64,000 nt of DNA from Kiloniellaceae bacterium (GCA_021776175.1 JAJFGJ010000008.1:62001-126000); one strand, 5' to 3'. Positions 17,161 through 27,010 are shown, numbered from the stretch's first letter. The notes: generated by a model not told the origin, from the letters alone. Made by a program: numbers and translations.

Positions 17161-18849
17161 TCACTCCGGCCCGCGAAAGCGGTTCACTATGGGATAGCGG
17201 CGGTCGCGGCCGAAGGCTCGGCGGGTGATCTTGACTCCGGGGGCGGCCTGGCGGCGTTTGTATTCGGCCGCTTCCAGCAGGTGCCAGATGCGGCGCACGG
17301 TCGCGCGTTCGTGGCCCCGGGCGGTTATTTCGTCGACGCCCATTTCCTCCTCGATCAGGCACTCGAGAATATCGTCGAGCTCGCCGTAGGGCGGCAGGCT
17401 GTCCTGATCGGTCTGGTTGGGCTTTAGTTCGGCGCTTGGCGGCTTGGTTATGATGCGTTCCGGGATGACGCGCCCGCCCGGCCCCATGGCGCCCCGGGGC
17501 AAGGACTGGTTGCGCCAATGCGAGAGGGCGAAAACGGCCGTCTTGTAAACATCTTTCAGCACGTTGTAGCCACCCGCCATGTCGCCGTAGAGGGTCGCGT
17601 AGCCGACCGACATTTCCGACTTGTTGCCGGTCGATAGCACCATGTGGCCCAGCTTGTTGCTGATCGCCATGAGCGTGACCATGCGCGAGCGGGCCTGAAT
17701 ATTTTCCTCCGTGGTGTCGGGGCCGAGCCCCTCGAAAACCGGCCGCAACATGGCCTCGAAGGCGTGCATGGCCGGCTCGATCCCCACGGTGTCCAGGCGC
17801 AACCCGAGCATGGTCGCGCACTCGGCGGCATCATCCAGGCTATCCTGGCTGGTATAGGGCGAGGGCATCATGACGCAATGGACCCGCTCCGGACCCAGGG
17901 CATCGGCGGCGATGGCGGCCGAGAGCGCCGAATCTATGCCGCCCGAGAGGCCCAGAACGATGCCCTTGAAACCGTTCTTGTTGACGTAGTCGCGCAGGCC
18001 CAGCATGAGCGCGCCGTAAAGCGGCTCCATGCCCGCCTCGGGCGCTTCGCGCTGGGCGTCGGCACAAGACCAGACGCCATCGCCGCCGCGCCGCCACGCG
18101 GTGACCGCCAGGGCCTCGCGGAATTCCGGCAACTGGGCGCGCAGGTTGCACGCGGCGTCGAGCACGAAGGAACCGCCGTCGAAAACCAGTTCGTCCTGAC
18201 CGCCGGCCTGATTGACGTAAATCAGCGGCAAGCCGGTTTCGGTGACCCGGGCGACCGCGAGCTGGATTCGCTGGTCGGACTTACCGGCCTCGAAGGGGCT
18301 GCCGTTGGGGACGATCAGGATCTCGGCCCCGGATTCGGCCAGGCATTCGCAGACCTCGCCGTTCCAGATGTCCTCGCAAATGGGAATCCCCAGGCGCACG
18401 CCGCGAAAATTGACCGGCCCCGGCATGGGGCCCGCCTTGAACACGCGCACCTCGTCGAAAACGCCGTAGTTCGGTAAGTCGTGCTTATCGCGCCGGGCCA
18501 GGATCTCGCCGCCGTCGAGGACCAGCACGGAATTGGTGACATGGTGGCGCAGCGGCCCCTCGCGCTCTCCCTCCTCAAGCCAAGGCGCGCCGAGGAGCAA
18601 TCCCGGCCCGCCGTCTCCGGTCTCCGCCGCCAAGAGTTCGACCGCCCGGCGCACCTCTTCCAGAAACGCCGGTTTCAAAACCAGATCCTCGGGCGGATAG
18701 CCGGACACGACCAGTTCGGTCGCGACCAGGAGGTCGGCGCCCAGGGCCGCCGCCTGGGCCCGGCGCGTGCGGATAAGGGCGGCGTTACCGGCGACATCGC
18801 CGACCGTCGGATTGAGCTGCGCCAGGGCTATGCGGAGAGTATCGGTCAT
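17161..18849 (-). CDS. nadE: Glutamine-dependent NAD+ synthase
   Basis: A 562-residue two-domain enzyme that amidates nicotinate adenine dinucleotide in the last step of NAD synthesis. The N-terminal nitrilase domain (1-260) carries the Glu-Lys-Cys triad region: ATELVVSGYPPEDL, RRDKHDLPNYGVFDE and IPICEDIWN. The C-terminal synthetase domain has the PP-loop GLSGGIDSALSAAIAADALG (about 298) and STGNKSEMSVGYATLYGDMAGG. A nicotinate phosphoribosyltransferase lies 2.6 kb further on the same strand, so two NAD salvage/synthesis steps are near each other but not in one operon. Confidence 0.96.
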   Translation of the reverse strand: MTDTLRIALAQLNPTVGDVAGNAALIRTRRAQAAALGADLLVATELVVSGYPPEDLVLKPAFLEEVRRAVELLAAETGDGGPGLLLGAPWLEEGEREGPLRHHVTNSVLVLDGGEILARRDKHDLPNYGVFDEVRVFKAGPMPGPVNFRGVRLGIPICEDIWNGEVCECLAESGAEILIVPNGSPFEAGKSDQRIQLAVARVTETGLPLIYVNQAGGQDELVFDGGSFVLDAACNLRAQLPEFREALAVTAWRRGGDGVWSCADAQREAPEAGMEPLYGALMLGLRDYVNKNGFKGIVLGLSGGIDSALSAAIAADALGPERVHCVMMPSPYTSQDSLDDAAECATMLGLRLDTVGIEPAMHAFEAMLRPVFEGLGPDTTEENIQARSRMVTLMAISNKLGHMVLSTGNKSEMSVGYATLYGDMAGGYNVLKDVYKTAVFALSHWRNQSLPRGAMGPGGRVIPERIITKPPSAELKPNQTDQDSLPPYGELDDILECLIEEEMGVDEITARGHERATVRRIWHLLEAAEYKRRQAAPGVKITRRAFGRDRRYPIVNRFRGPE

Positions 18850-18858
18850 GGCCGGTAC

Positions 18859-19677
18859 TTATACGACCGGGCTCTCGGGTGGCAAGGCATCCTCCCGGCC
18901 CAGGTAGGCGCGCGGGCTGGCCCCCAAGGCCTTGCGGAACATGGCGATGAAGGCGGAAGGGCTGTCGTAGCCCACGGCGAAGGCCACGCCGGTCACCGCC
19001 TCGCCCGCGCTCAGGCGGGCCAGGGCCGCGTGCAGGCGGACCTGCTGACGCCAGGCGCGAAAGCCCATCCCGGCCTCGGCCTCGAACAGGCGGGCCAGGG
19101 TGCGCGCGCTGGCGCCCGCGGCCTTGGCCCAGTCCTTCAGGCCCCGTGGATCGGCCGGATCCGCCAAAATCGCTTCGACAATGGGCCGCAGGCGCGCCGC
19201 CCCCGGCATGGGCAGGTGCAAGGTCGCCAGGACCGGGGCCCGCAAGAGGTCCAGGATAACCGAGGCCAGGCGGGATTCCGGCCCCTGGGGCGCATAGTCG
19301 AGCCTGGCGGCGGTGAAGGCCGCGATCATCTCGCGCAGCAGCGGCGAGACGGATATGACCTGGCAGGCCCCCGGAAGCCCCTCCAGGCTCTCCAGGACGT
19401 AAAGCGAGCGCATCTCGACCTCGCCGACCATGTCGACCCGGTGCCGCATGCGGGCCGGAATCCAGACCGCCCGCTGGGGCGGCACCGCCCAGACACCCAG
19501 CGCCGTCTCGACCCGCATGAGACCGCGCCGCGCGTAGAGCAGCTGCGCGTGGTCGTGGTCGTGGGGCGCGACCACATGGCCGGCCGGGTAGGTTCGGGCA
19601 TAGCCGACAACCGGATGGCCGGCACCGGGCAGCGGACGGCCCTCGGGGTCGAAACTCATTTGGCTGTTTCTCGACAT
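18859..19677 (-). CDS. AraC-family transcriptional regulator
   Basis: A 272-residue regulator. The N-terminal cupin part (about 15-110: HVVAPHDHDHAQLLYARRGLMRVETALGVWAVPPQRAVWIPA) probably binds a small ligand. The C-terminal double helix-turn-helix (about 160-255: LKDWAKAAGASARTLARLFEAEAGMGFRAWRQQVRLHAAL...VAFAVGYDSPSAFIAMFRKALG) binds DNA. It is divergent from the MFS gene at 19894, which is a possible target. It lies 9 bp upstream of nadE on the same strand. Confidence 0.92.
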   Translation of the reverse strand: MSRNSQMSFDPEGRPLPGAGHPVVGYARTYPAGHVVAPHDHDHAQLLYARRGLMRVETALGVWAVPPQRAVWIPARMRHRVDMVGEVEMRSLYVLESLEGLPGACQVISVSPLLREMIAAFTAARLDYAPQGPESRLASVILDLLRAPVLATLHLPMPGAARLRPIVEAILADPADPRGLKDWAKAAGASARTLARLFEAEAGMGFRAWRQQVRLHAALARLSAGEAVTGVAFAVGYDSPSAFIAMFRKALGASPRAYLGREDALPPESPVV

Positions 19678-19749
19678 TATTTGGCATTATGCCGATAGAT
19701 TGCCACGACATCCAAGCCTATCTTAGGCGCTACGCCACATCCACATTGT

Positions 19750-19832
19750 CATTGCCGGGCTTGACCCGGCAATCCATCGCGGTCCGAGACTGGGTTTTCG
19801 ATGGACCCTCGGGTCAAGCCCAAGGGTGACGA
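19750..19832. repeat. REP-like palindromes of the TTGACCCGGCAA / GGACCCTCGGGTC type
   Basis: Two palindromic parts: CATTGCCGGGCTTGACCCGG (from about 19750) and TGGACCCTCGGGTCAAGCCC followed by AAGGGTGACGA (19802-19832). The second part recurs at 21345-21374. The region fills the gap between the divergent AraC and MFS genes. Confidence 0.7.
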
Positions 19833-19893
19833 GGAAAATGTCGATAGATCTCGGAAAGCTCGTGAAATCCACCGTACCCTTGGGAACATCGCC

Positions 19894-21117
19894 GTGCTGA
19901 AACGCCTCGCCGGGATATGGCATAGCCTTCGCAACCGGGACTGGCGTTCGCCGGAGACCCTGTTGCTGCTTTTCGGCGCCGCGGGCTCGCTGTCCTTCGC
20001 CACCTGGATGGCGTTGCTCAACAACTTCGCGGTCGAGCGCGCGGCCTTCACCGGGGCCGAGATAGGGGTGCTGCAAAGTCTGCGCGAGGTCCCGGGCTTC
20101 CTCGCCTTCACCGCCATCTTCGTTCTGCTGATCCTGCGCGAACAGACCTTCGCGATTCTGGCCCTCGCCCTGCTCGGCCTGGGCACCGCCATAACCGGGT
20201 TTTTCCCCAGCGTGATCGGCCTAATCTCGACCACGGTGCTGATGTCTATCGGCTACCACTACTACGAGACCGTGCAGCAGAGCTTGGCGTTGCAATGGGT
20301 CGGCAAGGATCGGGCCCCAATCGTGCTGGGCCGGGTCATCGCGGCGGCCAGCGCCTCGGCGCTGCTGGGATACGGCCTGATATGGACCGCTTTCGAAGTC
20401 TTCGGCATGGATTTCCTGCCGGTCTATCTGGTCGGCGGCGGTTTGACGATCGCCGCCGCTTTCTTCGCTTGGACCGCCTACCCGCGCTTTCCCAGCAAAG
20501 TCGAGCAGCACAAAAAAATTATCCTGCGCAAGCGCTACTGGCTCTACTACGCGCTGGTATTCATCGCCGGCGCGCGGCGGCAGATATTCATGGTCTTCGC
20601 CGGTTTCATGATGGTCGAGAAGTTCGGTTATTCGGTCGGCGACTTGACGCTGCTGTTCCTGATCAACTACGCCGCCAATATCTGGCTGGCGCCCGCCATC
20701 GGCCGCTTGATCAAGCATTGGGGGGAGCGCCGCGCGCTGACCTTCGAATACCTGGGATTGATCGTCGTCTTCACCACCTATGCCTTCGTCGAGAATGCCA
20801 GCCTCGCCGCCGCGCTCTACGTCATCGATCACCTGTTCTTCGCCATGGCGATCGCGATCAAAACCTATTTCCAGAAGATATCCGACCCGCGCGATATCGC
20901 GCCCACGGCCGCCGTCTCCTTCACCATCAGCCACATCGCCGCCGTGGTGTTACCCGCCGCGCTCGGCCTCTTGTGGCTGGTCAGCCCGGCTTGGGTGTTC
21001 CTGACCGGCTCCGGCTTCGCGGTTTGTTCGCTGTTCCTGTGTCAGCTCATCCCGGCGGCGCCGGAACCGGGCAAGGAGACCCTCCTGGCCAAGCCCGCCG
21101 CCCAAGCGGCGGAGTAG
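19894..21117 (+). CDS. MFS-type membrane transporter
   Basis: About 407 residues with 11-12 hydrophobic helices and MFS-like topology. There is a helix-rich first half (LLLLFGAAGSLSFATWMALLNNF...LREVPGFLAFTAIFVLLIL) and, after a hydrophilic loop (FPSKVEQHKKIILRKRYW), a second half (MMVEKFGYSVGDLTLLFLINYAANIWLAPAIGRLIKHWGERRAL). The substrate is unknown. The open frame reaches back to an ATG at 19801, but that start lies in a REP-like repeat. GTG 19894 or a nearby codon is more likely. Confidence 0.82.
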   Translation: MLKRLAGIWHSLRNRDWRSPETLLLLFGAAGSLSFATWMALLNNFAVERAAFTGAEIGVLQSLREVPGFLAFTAIFVLLILREQTFAILALALLGLGTAITGFFPSVIGLISTTVLMSIGYHYYETVQQSLALQWVGKDRAPIVLGRVIAAASASALLGYGLIWTAFEVFGMDFLPVYLVGGGLTIAAAFFAWTAYPRFPSKVEQHKKIILRKRYWLYYALVFIAGARRQIFMVFAGFMMVEKFGYSVGDLTLLFLINYAANIWLAPAIGRLIKHWGERRALTFEYLGLIVVFTTYAFVENASLAAALYVIDHLFFAMAIAIKTYFQKISDPRDIAPTAAVSFTISHIAAVVLPAALGLLWLVSPAWVFLTGSGFAVCSLFLCQLIPAAPEPGKETLLAKPAAQAAE

Positions 21118-21195
21118 GTAATTGCCAGACTTGATCCACTGTTGTCCGGTTTAGCTTTACCGGACCAAGCCCGAACGGGCTCCTGGCACCGCAAG

Positions 21196-21298
21196 CCCCC
21201 CACCCCGGCCCTCCCCCTCAAGGGGGGAGGGAGAAAAAGACAGTGCTCTTTCTCCTACTCCCTCCCCCTTCGACGGGGGAGGGCCGGGGTGGGGGTGA
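21196..21298. repeat. GC-rich palindromic intergenic repeat, copy 3
   Basis: It opens CCCCCCACCCCGGCCCTCCC and closes GGAGGGCCGGGGTGGGGGTG, with a short AT-richer centre (GAAAAAGACAGTGCTCTTTC). This is the best-preserved of the three copies. Confidence 0.8.
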
Positions 21299-21344
21299 CA
21301 GCCTTGCTAAGTCTTTCCAGTTTGCGAAGACGCGCGGCTTTCCA

Positions 21345-21374
21345 TGGACCCTCGGGTCAAACCCAAGGGTGACG
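21345..21374. repeat. REP-like half element, second copy
   Basis: TGGACCCTCGGGTCAAACCC followed by AAGGGTGACG. It differs by one base from the copy at 19802-19831. Confidence 0.7.
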
Positions 21375-21452
21375 GTTTGGTGTTTATTGGGATGAAAATC
21401 CCCAGCAACTAGACGCCCCCGCGTTAATCGCGCGTCATCCCGGAAAGGGGCG

Positions 21453-22619
21453 CTAGGTGTCCCGCAGCAAAAACTCGCGGCCGACCTTGACGCGCGGCTC
21501 GCCGTCGTATTCCACGATGTCGGCGGTGGCGTAGGTCTCGGACCAGATCTCCGGCAGGTAGCTGCCGGTGCCGATCACGTCGATGGGCGCGTTCGCCTCG
21601 GCCATGAGCTTGCACTTGGCGGGCCCGAAGCCGGAGGAGGCGATGATCTTGACCCGGTCGAAGCCTTCGGCGTCGAGGGCTTCGCGCAGGGACCAGATGG
21701 CGGCGGCGGAAACCCCCGGCCCGACCAGGTAGCGCAGCTCGGTCTCGGTCCGGTAGCCGCGCACGGCGGCATGGCTGTTGCGCTCCAGCACCTCGTAGGA
21801 AGCCGGCGGGTCGAGGCCCTCGATAAAGCGGCTGCCCGGCGTATCGAGGCGGATCGACAGGCGCCCCCCGGTGGCGCGCTTGGCGAAGCGCCGGCACACG
21901 GTCAGGGCGTCCGTGACCTCGCGGGCGAAGTAGTCGACCAGCACGGTCATGTCCTCGTCGGGGTAGCAGGTATCGAACATCTCGGCGGCGCGCAGGGTGG
22001 AACCGGCATATCCGATCAAGGCGTGCGGCATGGTGCCCAGGCCCAGTTCGCGGCCGAAGTAGTGGGCGGTCGCGTGGGTGGCGTTGCCGATAAATCCGGC
22101 GGCGCCGACCTTGCGCTTGGCCCGCGCGGAACCGACGGCGGCGGCATAGGCCATGATCTCGGCCATTTCCGTCCCCGCGCAGTGGCGCGCGTCCATGGCC
22201 AGAAAGGCGACCTGGGGCAAATCGGCGCACATGGAATAGGCGTTGTAGGCGGCGACGCAGGGCGGGCCTAGCTTTTGCAACAAAAGCGTTTCCAGATCGG
22301 CGAGGTGGAGGAGCGAACCGGTCACATACATGATCGGCTCGCCGGCCCCGACCCAGCGGCCCTCCTGGTGGCGGAGATCGACCTTGAACGCGGACCCGCG
22401 CCTAAGCCCCACCGCCTCCAGCCAATTCAAGGCCAGGCGCGGCGCGGAAACCACCGGACGGCGCATGAAAACCGCATAGGTGACTTGGGTATCGCCGAAA
22501 CGTTCCACCGCCTGCTTGGTGCGCAGAAAGTACTGGTCGGTCCAGTTGGCGATATCCGCGTCTTCGTCCGGCCAGACACTGGCGGGCCGTAGATTGATTG
22601 GGGCCCCATCAGCGGACAT
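21453..22619 (-). CDS. Nicotinate phosphoribosyltransferase family protein
   Basis: A 388-residue protein of the nicotinate/nicotinamide phosphoribosyltransferase family, which makes NaMN from nicotinate and PRPP for NAD salvage. Features are WTDQYFLRTKQ near the start, a central barrel with GFIGNATHATAHYFGRELGLGTMPHALIGYAGS, DTCYPDEDMTVLVDYFARE and LSIRLDTPGSRF, and the C-terminal VKIIASSGFGPAKCKLMAEANAPIDVIGTGSYLPE phosphate-binding part. It is about 388 residues, shorter than E. coli PncB. Its neighbour downstream in transcription is non-coding. Confidence 0.85.
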   Translation of the reverse strand: MSADGAPINLRPASVWPDEDADIANWTDQYFLRTKQAVERFGDTQVTYAVFMRRPVVSAPRLALNWLEAVGLRRGSAFKVDLRHQEGRWVGAGEPIMYVTGSLLHLADLETLLLQKLGPPCVAAYNAYSMCADLPQVAFLAMDARHCAGTEMAEIMAYAAAVGSARAKRKVGAAGFIGNATHATAHYFGRELGLGTMPHALIGYAGSTLRAAEMFDTCYPDEDMTVLVDYFAREVTDALTVCRRFAKRATGGRLSIRLDTPGSRFIEGLDPPASYEVLERNSHAAVRGYRTETELRYLVGPGVSAAAIWSLREALDAEGFDRVKIIASSGFGPAKCKLMAEANAPIDVIGTGSYLPEIWSETYATADIVEYDGEPRVKVGREFLLRDT

Positions 22620-22650
22620 GGCCGGTCTCCATCTATTGCACCTAGTGCAT

Positions 22651-24036
22651 CTATTGCGCGGCCGCCACCTGGCCGTTGTTGCGCGCCTGACGTTCGCTCT
22701 TGAGCTGTTCCGAAATCAGGAACGCGAGCTCCAGGGCTTGATCGGCGTTCAGGCGCGGGTCGCAGTGGGTGTGATAGCGGTCGCCCAAGCTGGCGTCGCT
22801 AATCGCCTGCGCGCCGCCGGTACACTCGGTCACGTTCTGTCCGGTCATCTCGAAGTGGACACCGCCGGCGTAAGTTCCCTCGGCCCGGTGGACGGCGAAG
22901 AAGCCGCGCACCTCGGCCAGGATACGGTCGAAGGGCCGGGTCTTGTAACCGGACGCGGACTTGATCGTGTTGCCGTGCATGGGATCGCAGGCCCACACCA
23001 CTTTTTGCCCCGCGCGTTCGACCGCCCGCACCAGGGGCGGCAGGCCGGTCTCGACCTTGTCGGCGCCCATGCGCGCGATCAGGGTCACGCGGCCCGGCTC
23101 GTTCTCCGGGTTCAAAAGCTCGATCAAGCGCACCAGTTCGCCGGGGTCGAGGCTGGGGCCGCACTTCATGCCCAGGGGGTTTCGCACCCCGCGCAGGAAT
23201 TCCAGATGCGCGCCGTCCGCTTGCCGGGTCCGGTCCCCAACCCACAGGAAATGGGCCGAGCAATCGTACCACTGCCCGGACAGGCTATCGACACGGGTCA
23301 GGGCCTGCTCGTAATTCAGCAGCAGGGCCTCGTGGCTGGTATAGAAATCCGTCTCGCGCAGTTGATTCACATCTTCGGGCGTGACCCCGCAGGCCTGCAT
23401 GAAATCCAGGGTCTCTTCGATCCGGGTCGCCAGTTCCTCGTAGCGCTTGCCCTGCGGGCTGCCGGAGATGAACTGCAGGTTCCACTGATGAACCTTATGC
23501 AGATCGGCGAACCCGCCTTGGGCGAAGGCGCGCAGCAGGTTGAGGGTCGCCGCCGCCTGGTTGTAGGCGCGCACCAGGCGCGCTGGGTCGGGTTGGCGCA
23601 CCGCCGCGTCGAAGTCTATGCCGTTGACGATATCGCCGCGGTAGCTGGGCAGTTCGACACCGTCCAGCACTTCCATGGGCGCGGAACGCGGCTTGGCGAA
23701 TTGCCCGGCCATGCGGCCGACCTTGACCACCGGGCAAGCGGCGCCAAAGGTCAGGACCACCGCCATTTGCAACATGACCTTGAAGGTGTCTCGGATGTTG
23801 TCGGCCTTGAACTCGGCGAAGCTTTCCGCGCAGTCGCCGCCCTGGAGCAGAAACGCCTTACCCTCGGCGACCTTGCCGAGCTGTTCCTTCAGCCGCCGCG
23901 CCTCGCCGGCGAAGACCAGCGGCGGATAGCTCGCCAAATCCCGTTCCACGGCCTCGACCGCCGCCAGGTCCGGGTAGGTCGGAACCTGCCGGATTTCCTT
24001 ACCGCGCCAACTATCCGGCGCCCATTTCATAACCAT
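22651..24036 (-). CDS. 3-deoxy-7-phosphoheptulonate synthase, class II
   Basis: A 461-residue class II (plant-like) DAHP synthase, the first step of the shikimate pathway, joining PEP and erythrose 4-phosphate. Hallmarks are [11 protein letters not shown] (about 83, metal-ligand Cys), [65 protein letters not shown] and DPMHGNTI. No fused chorismate mutase is present. The start MVMKW is close to the usual N-terminus. Confidence 0.95.
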   Translation of the reverse strand: MVMKWAPDSWRGKEIRQVPTYPDLAAVEAVERDLASYPPLVFAGEARRLKEQLGKVAEGKAFLLQGGDCAESFAEFKADNIRDTFKVMLQMAVVLTFGAACPVVKVGRMAGQFAKPRSAPMEVLDGVELPSYRGDIVNGIDFDAAVRQPDPARLVRAYNQAAATLNLLRAFAQGGFADLHKVHQWNLQFISGSPQGKRYEELATRIEETLDFMQACGVTPEDVNQLRETDFYTSHEALLLNYEQALTRVDSLSGQWYDCSAHFLWVGDRTRQADGAHLEFLRGVRNPLGMKCGPSLDPGELVRLIELLNPENEPGRVTLIARMGADKVETGLPPLVRAVERAGQKVVWACDPMHGNTIKSASGYKTRPFDRILAEVRGFFAVHRAEGTYAGGVHFEMTGQNVTECTGGAQAISDASLGDRYHTHCDPRLNADQALELAFLISEQLKSERQARNNGQVAAAQ

Positions 24037-24262
24037 CTCAACCCTCGCTCATACCCATATGCGGCTCCCGCGCCCCCATCCGCGCGCCGCGCTTGGCCGT
24101 GGTTCTAGTCTTCTTACCGATAGTTTTCCACAGGAAAACCCGAGTGCCAAGCAATGCCACCGGAGATCGGCCGTGTCCCGCCAGGGGGTACCGGCCGGTC
24201 TTCCAAGAGGATATGATCGGTAAAGTGCGCTATAGTGCCCAAAGTGTAAGAGGTGAGCCCCG
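24037..24262. other. Divergent promoter region of DAHP synthase and RidA
   Basis: 226 bp between divergent genes. An SD (AAGAGGTGAG) precedes the RidA start. No attenuator or riboswitch was recognised. Confidence 0.45.
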
Positions 24263-24658
24263 ATGAATACGCCATTATTCCACATGATCGCGGGCGGCCC
24301 GGCGCCGGTCGCGCCTTACAGCCACGCGGTCGAGGCCGACGGCTGGGTCTTTCTGACCGGCCAGATACCGGCCGACCCAAACGACGACCCGGCCGCCCTG
24401 CCGGACGGGATCGAGGCTCAAACCCGCCGGGTCATGGATAACCTCGAGATCGTTCTCGGCGGCCTCGGCCTGGGCCTGGAGCACGTGGTTTCGGCGCGGG
24501 TTTTCGTGACCGAATTCAAGCGCGACTACGCGGGCATGAACGCGGTCTATAAGTCTTACTTCCCGGCCGATCGCCTGCCCGCGCGGACCTGTATCGGCGT
24601 GACCGCCCTGGCCCGCGACGCCCTGGTCGAGATCGACATGATCGCCCGGCGGCCTTAG
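24263..24658 (+). CDS. RidA family (YjgF/YER057c/UK114) protein
   Basis: A 131-residue RidA-like protein. Motifs are PYSHAVEADGWVFLTGQIPADP (about 15-36) and the C-terminal LPARTCIGVTALARDALVEIDMIA with the Arg that binds the substrate carboxylate. RidA hydrolyses reactive enamine/imine intermediates made by PLP enzymes. It leads a short plus-strand cluster with a VOC protein and a DUF123 protein. Confidence 0.92.
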   Translation: MNTPLFHMIAGGPAPVAPYSHAVEADGWVFLTGQIPADPNDDPAALPDGIEAQTRRVMDNLEIVLGGLGLGLEHVVSARVFVTEFKRDYAGMNAVYKSYFPADRLPARTCIGVTALARDALVEIDMIARRP

Positions 24659-24669
24659 GAGATAGAGCC

Positions 24670-25056
24670 ATGATGTTCGCGATCGAAGGTCTCGACCACG
24701 TGGTCCTGCGAGTCGCCCATATGCCGCGCGCGCTTCGCTTTTACCGCGATGTCCTGGGCTGCCACGAGGAGCGGCGGGTCGCGAGTATCGGCCTGATCCA
24801 GCTGCGCGCGGGGGCGTCCTTGATCGACCTATTGCCGGCCGATGGCGCCCCTGACGCCGAGGCGGGCAACATGGATCACTTCGCCCTGCGCATCGAACCC
24901 TTCGACGAGACCGCCTTGCGCGCGCACCTGAGCGCCCATGGGGTCGAGGCCGGGGAGGTCGCGAGGCGTTACGGCGCCCAAGGCATGGGCCCCTCCATGT
25001 ATATATCGGACCCCGATGGCAACACCGTCGAACTGAAGGGCCCGCCGCTTGCCTGA
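24670..25056 (+). CDS. VOC family protein
   Basis: A 128-residue glyoxalase-fold protein starting MMFAIEGLDHVVLRVAHMPRALRFYRDVLGC and ending MYISDPDGNTVELKGPP, with the usual His and Glu metal positions and a central DHFALRIEP His. It lies 11 bp after the RidA gene and overlaps the next gene by 8 bp, so the three are probably co-transcribed. The substrate is unknown. Confidence 0.9.
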   Translation: MMFAIEGLDHVVLRVAHMPRALRFYRDVLGCHEERRVASIGLIQLRAGASLIDLLPADGAPDAEAGNMDHFALRIEPFDETALRAHLSAHGVEAGEVARRYGAQGMGPSMYISDPDGNTVELKGPPLA

Positions 25057-25507
25057 ACTGCCCACGGCGCCGGGCGCCTACGTGCTGATCGTCGCCCTGG
25101 ACCGGCCGCTGAGTTTGGCGCTGCCCGGAATGAAGAACGCGGTCCTCGAGGCGGGGGCCTATGCTTACTGCGGCAGCGCTTATGGGCCGGGGGGTATAAG
25201 CGCGCGGGTCCGGCGCCACCTGCGCCGGGACAAGAAACCCCATTGGCATATCGACCGCCTGACCGGGACCGGGCACATCGCCGCCGTCCACGCCATGCCG
25301 GGCGCCAAGGAGTGCGGCCTGCTCGCGCGTATCCTCGCCATCCCGGGCGCGGCGGTGCCGGTCCCCGGTTTCGGCAGCACCGACTGCCGCCGCTGCCCGG
25401 CGCATCTGGCGCGGCTGCCGGGAAAGACAGATGCTGAAGACATGGTCCGGTGGGCAAGTGAGATTTCGCAGAAAGGTGAGATATGGCGACCGACGCGCGC
25501 GGTTTAA
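25049..25507 (+). CDS. DUF123 (GIY-YIG superfamily) protein
   Basis: A 152-residue protein starting PTAPGAYVLIVALDRPLSLALPG, with the DUF123 markers GAYAYCGSAYGPGGISARVRRHLRRDKKPHWHIDRLT and FGSTDCRRCPAHLARL. DUF123 proteins are distant GIY-YIG relatives, sometimes fused to endonuclease III, and have no settled function. The start is a TTG overlapping the VOC gene. The end overlaps the TPR gene start by 25 bp. Confidence 0.85.
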   Translation: MPELPTAPGAYVLIVALDRPLSLALPGMKNAVLEAGAYAYCGSAYGPGGISARVRRHLRRDKKPHWHIDRLTGTGHIAAVHAMPGAKECGLLARILAIPGAAVPVPGFGSTDCRRCPAHLARLPGKTDAEDMVRWASEISQKGEIWRPTRAV

Positions 25508-26862
25508 CGCTCTCGACCGGCAGCGAGGAGGCCGCCGGGCACTTCAACGCCGCCATGGACGACTATTTCCAATACCGGGTCAGCGCCGGCAAGAGGGCCA
25601 AGGCGGCGGTGGAGGCCGACCCCGGCTTCGCCCTGGGGCATTGCCTGCGCGGTTATCTTTTCATGCTGTTCGGTTCGACCGCGTTTCACGGTCACGCGCG
25701 CGCGGCCTTGGAGCAGGCCCAAGCCGCGGCGCCGGGCGCCAGCACGCGCGAACAAGCCCACATCGCCGCCCTGGAGACCTGGCTTGGCGGCGACACGGAA
25801 AAAACCTGCGCCCGGTGGGAGGAAATCCTGATCGCGCATCCCCGCGATCTGCTCGCGGTGCGGCTTCAGCACTTCGCTTTCTTTTGGCTGGGCCGCAGCG
25901 CCGAACTGCGGGGCGCCCCGGCGCGGGTTCTTTATGCCTGGGACAAGGACGTGCCGGGCTACGGCAACATGCTCGGCATGCTGGCCTTCGGGCACGAGGA
26001 ATGCGGCGCCTACGCGGAGGCCGAAGCAGCCGGGCGCCGGGCGATGGAGTTCGACCCGGAGGACCTCTGGGCGCTGCACGCGGTCGCCCATGTTCTGGAG
26101 ATGCAGGGCCGCCTTGAGGAAGGACTATCCTGACTCGACTTTCCCGCCCATGCCTGGGACGACCGCAATCCCTTTCGCGGCCACCTATGGTGGCACCGCG
26201 CCCTGTTCCTTTACGAGCGCGGCGAGCACGATGCGGTCCTGGCGCTCTACGACCACTCCATCCGCTCCGAGAAATCGGATTTCTATCTCGACATTCAGAA
26301 CGCGGCGGCCCTGCTCGCCCGCCTCGAATTCGCCGGCGCCAGCGTGGGCGACCGCTGGGAAGAATTGGCCGATCACGTCGCCGCCCGCCTCGACGACCAT
26401 GTTCTCGCCTTCACCGACACCCACGCCATGATGGCCCTGGGCGCGGCCGGGCGCCACGATCATGGCGCCCGCCTGCTGGCCTCCCTCGAAGCCTTCGCCG
26501 AAACCCCCGGCAACTCCTGCGCGCGCACCATGGAGCCGGTCGCGATCCCGATTTGCCGGGCGATCCTGGCCTTCGCTCAAAAGGATTACGGGCAAGCGGC
26601 CGATCTTCTTCTGCCCTTGCGTCCCGACTATATCCGCATCGGCGCCAGTCACGCCCAGCGCGACATTTTCCATCAGTTTTTGATCGAAGCGGCGATCGGT
26701 GCCGGGCGCCTGCCCCTGGCCCGCGCGCTTCTGTCGGAGCGGACCCTGCTAAAGCCCAAGGGCAAGCCCGCGTGGCGCAAGTACGTTCAAGTCCTGACCG
26801 CCATGGGCGAGCCGGGACCGGCGGCCGGGGCCGGGGCCGGGCCGAGGGTTAATATCAATTAA
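25483..26862 (+). pseudogene. TTC38-like TPR protein interrupted by one in-frame TGA
   Basis: The frame from ATG 25483 encodes 216 residues (LTLSTGSEEAAGHFNAAMDDYFQYR...), then TGA at 26131-26133. The same frame then runs on without another stop to 26862 (LDFPAHAWDDRNPFRGHLWWHRALFLYERGEHDAVLALYD...). Both halves match TPR-repeat TTC38-type proteins, usually about 450-470 residues. At the TGA, related proteins from memory have Trp (GI-x-WL), so a single TGG-to-TGA change is the simplest cause. Either a recent nonsense mutation or a sequencing error fits; TGA is a stop elsewhere in the window. The upstream half might still be made. Confidence 0.85.
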
Positions 26863-27010
26863 CACAACAGCTTAGAGAAATACGGCCTCAATAATACCCC
26901 ACCTCTTAACCGTTCCTTGAGCCGCCGAAGCTAGCCTGCTGGGCAACATAATAAGGCTAGGTTTTCGGGCCGAACCGCCGTGCGCGGCGGCGGCATTACG
27001 ACAGGGGACC

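Larger units (their letters stand above)
21118..21452. other. Intergenic repeat-rich stretch
   Basis: 335 bp between convergent genes. It holds GC-rich repeat copy 3 (21196-21298) and a REP half-element (21345-21374). No coding sequence was seen. Confidence 0.7.

Noticed and set aside
26131-26133. Selenocysteine or reassigned TGA in the TPR gene
   Set aside because: Relatives have Trp here, no selenocysteine gene context is seen, and TGA is a normal stop elsewhere in the window.
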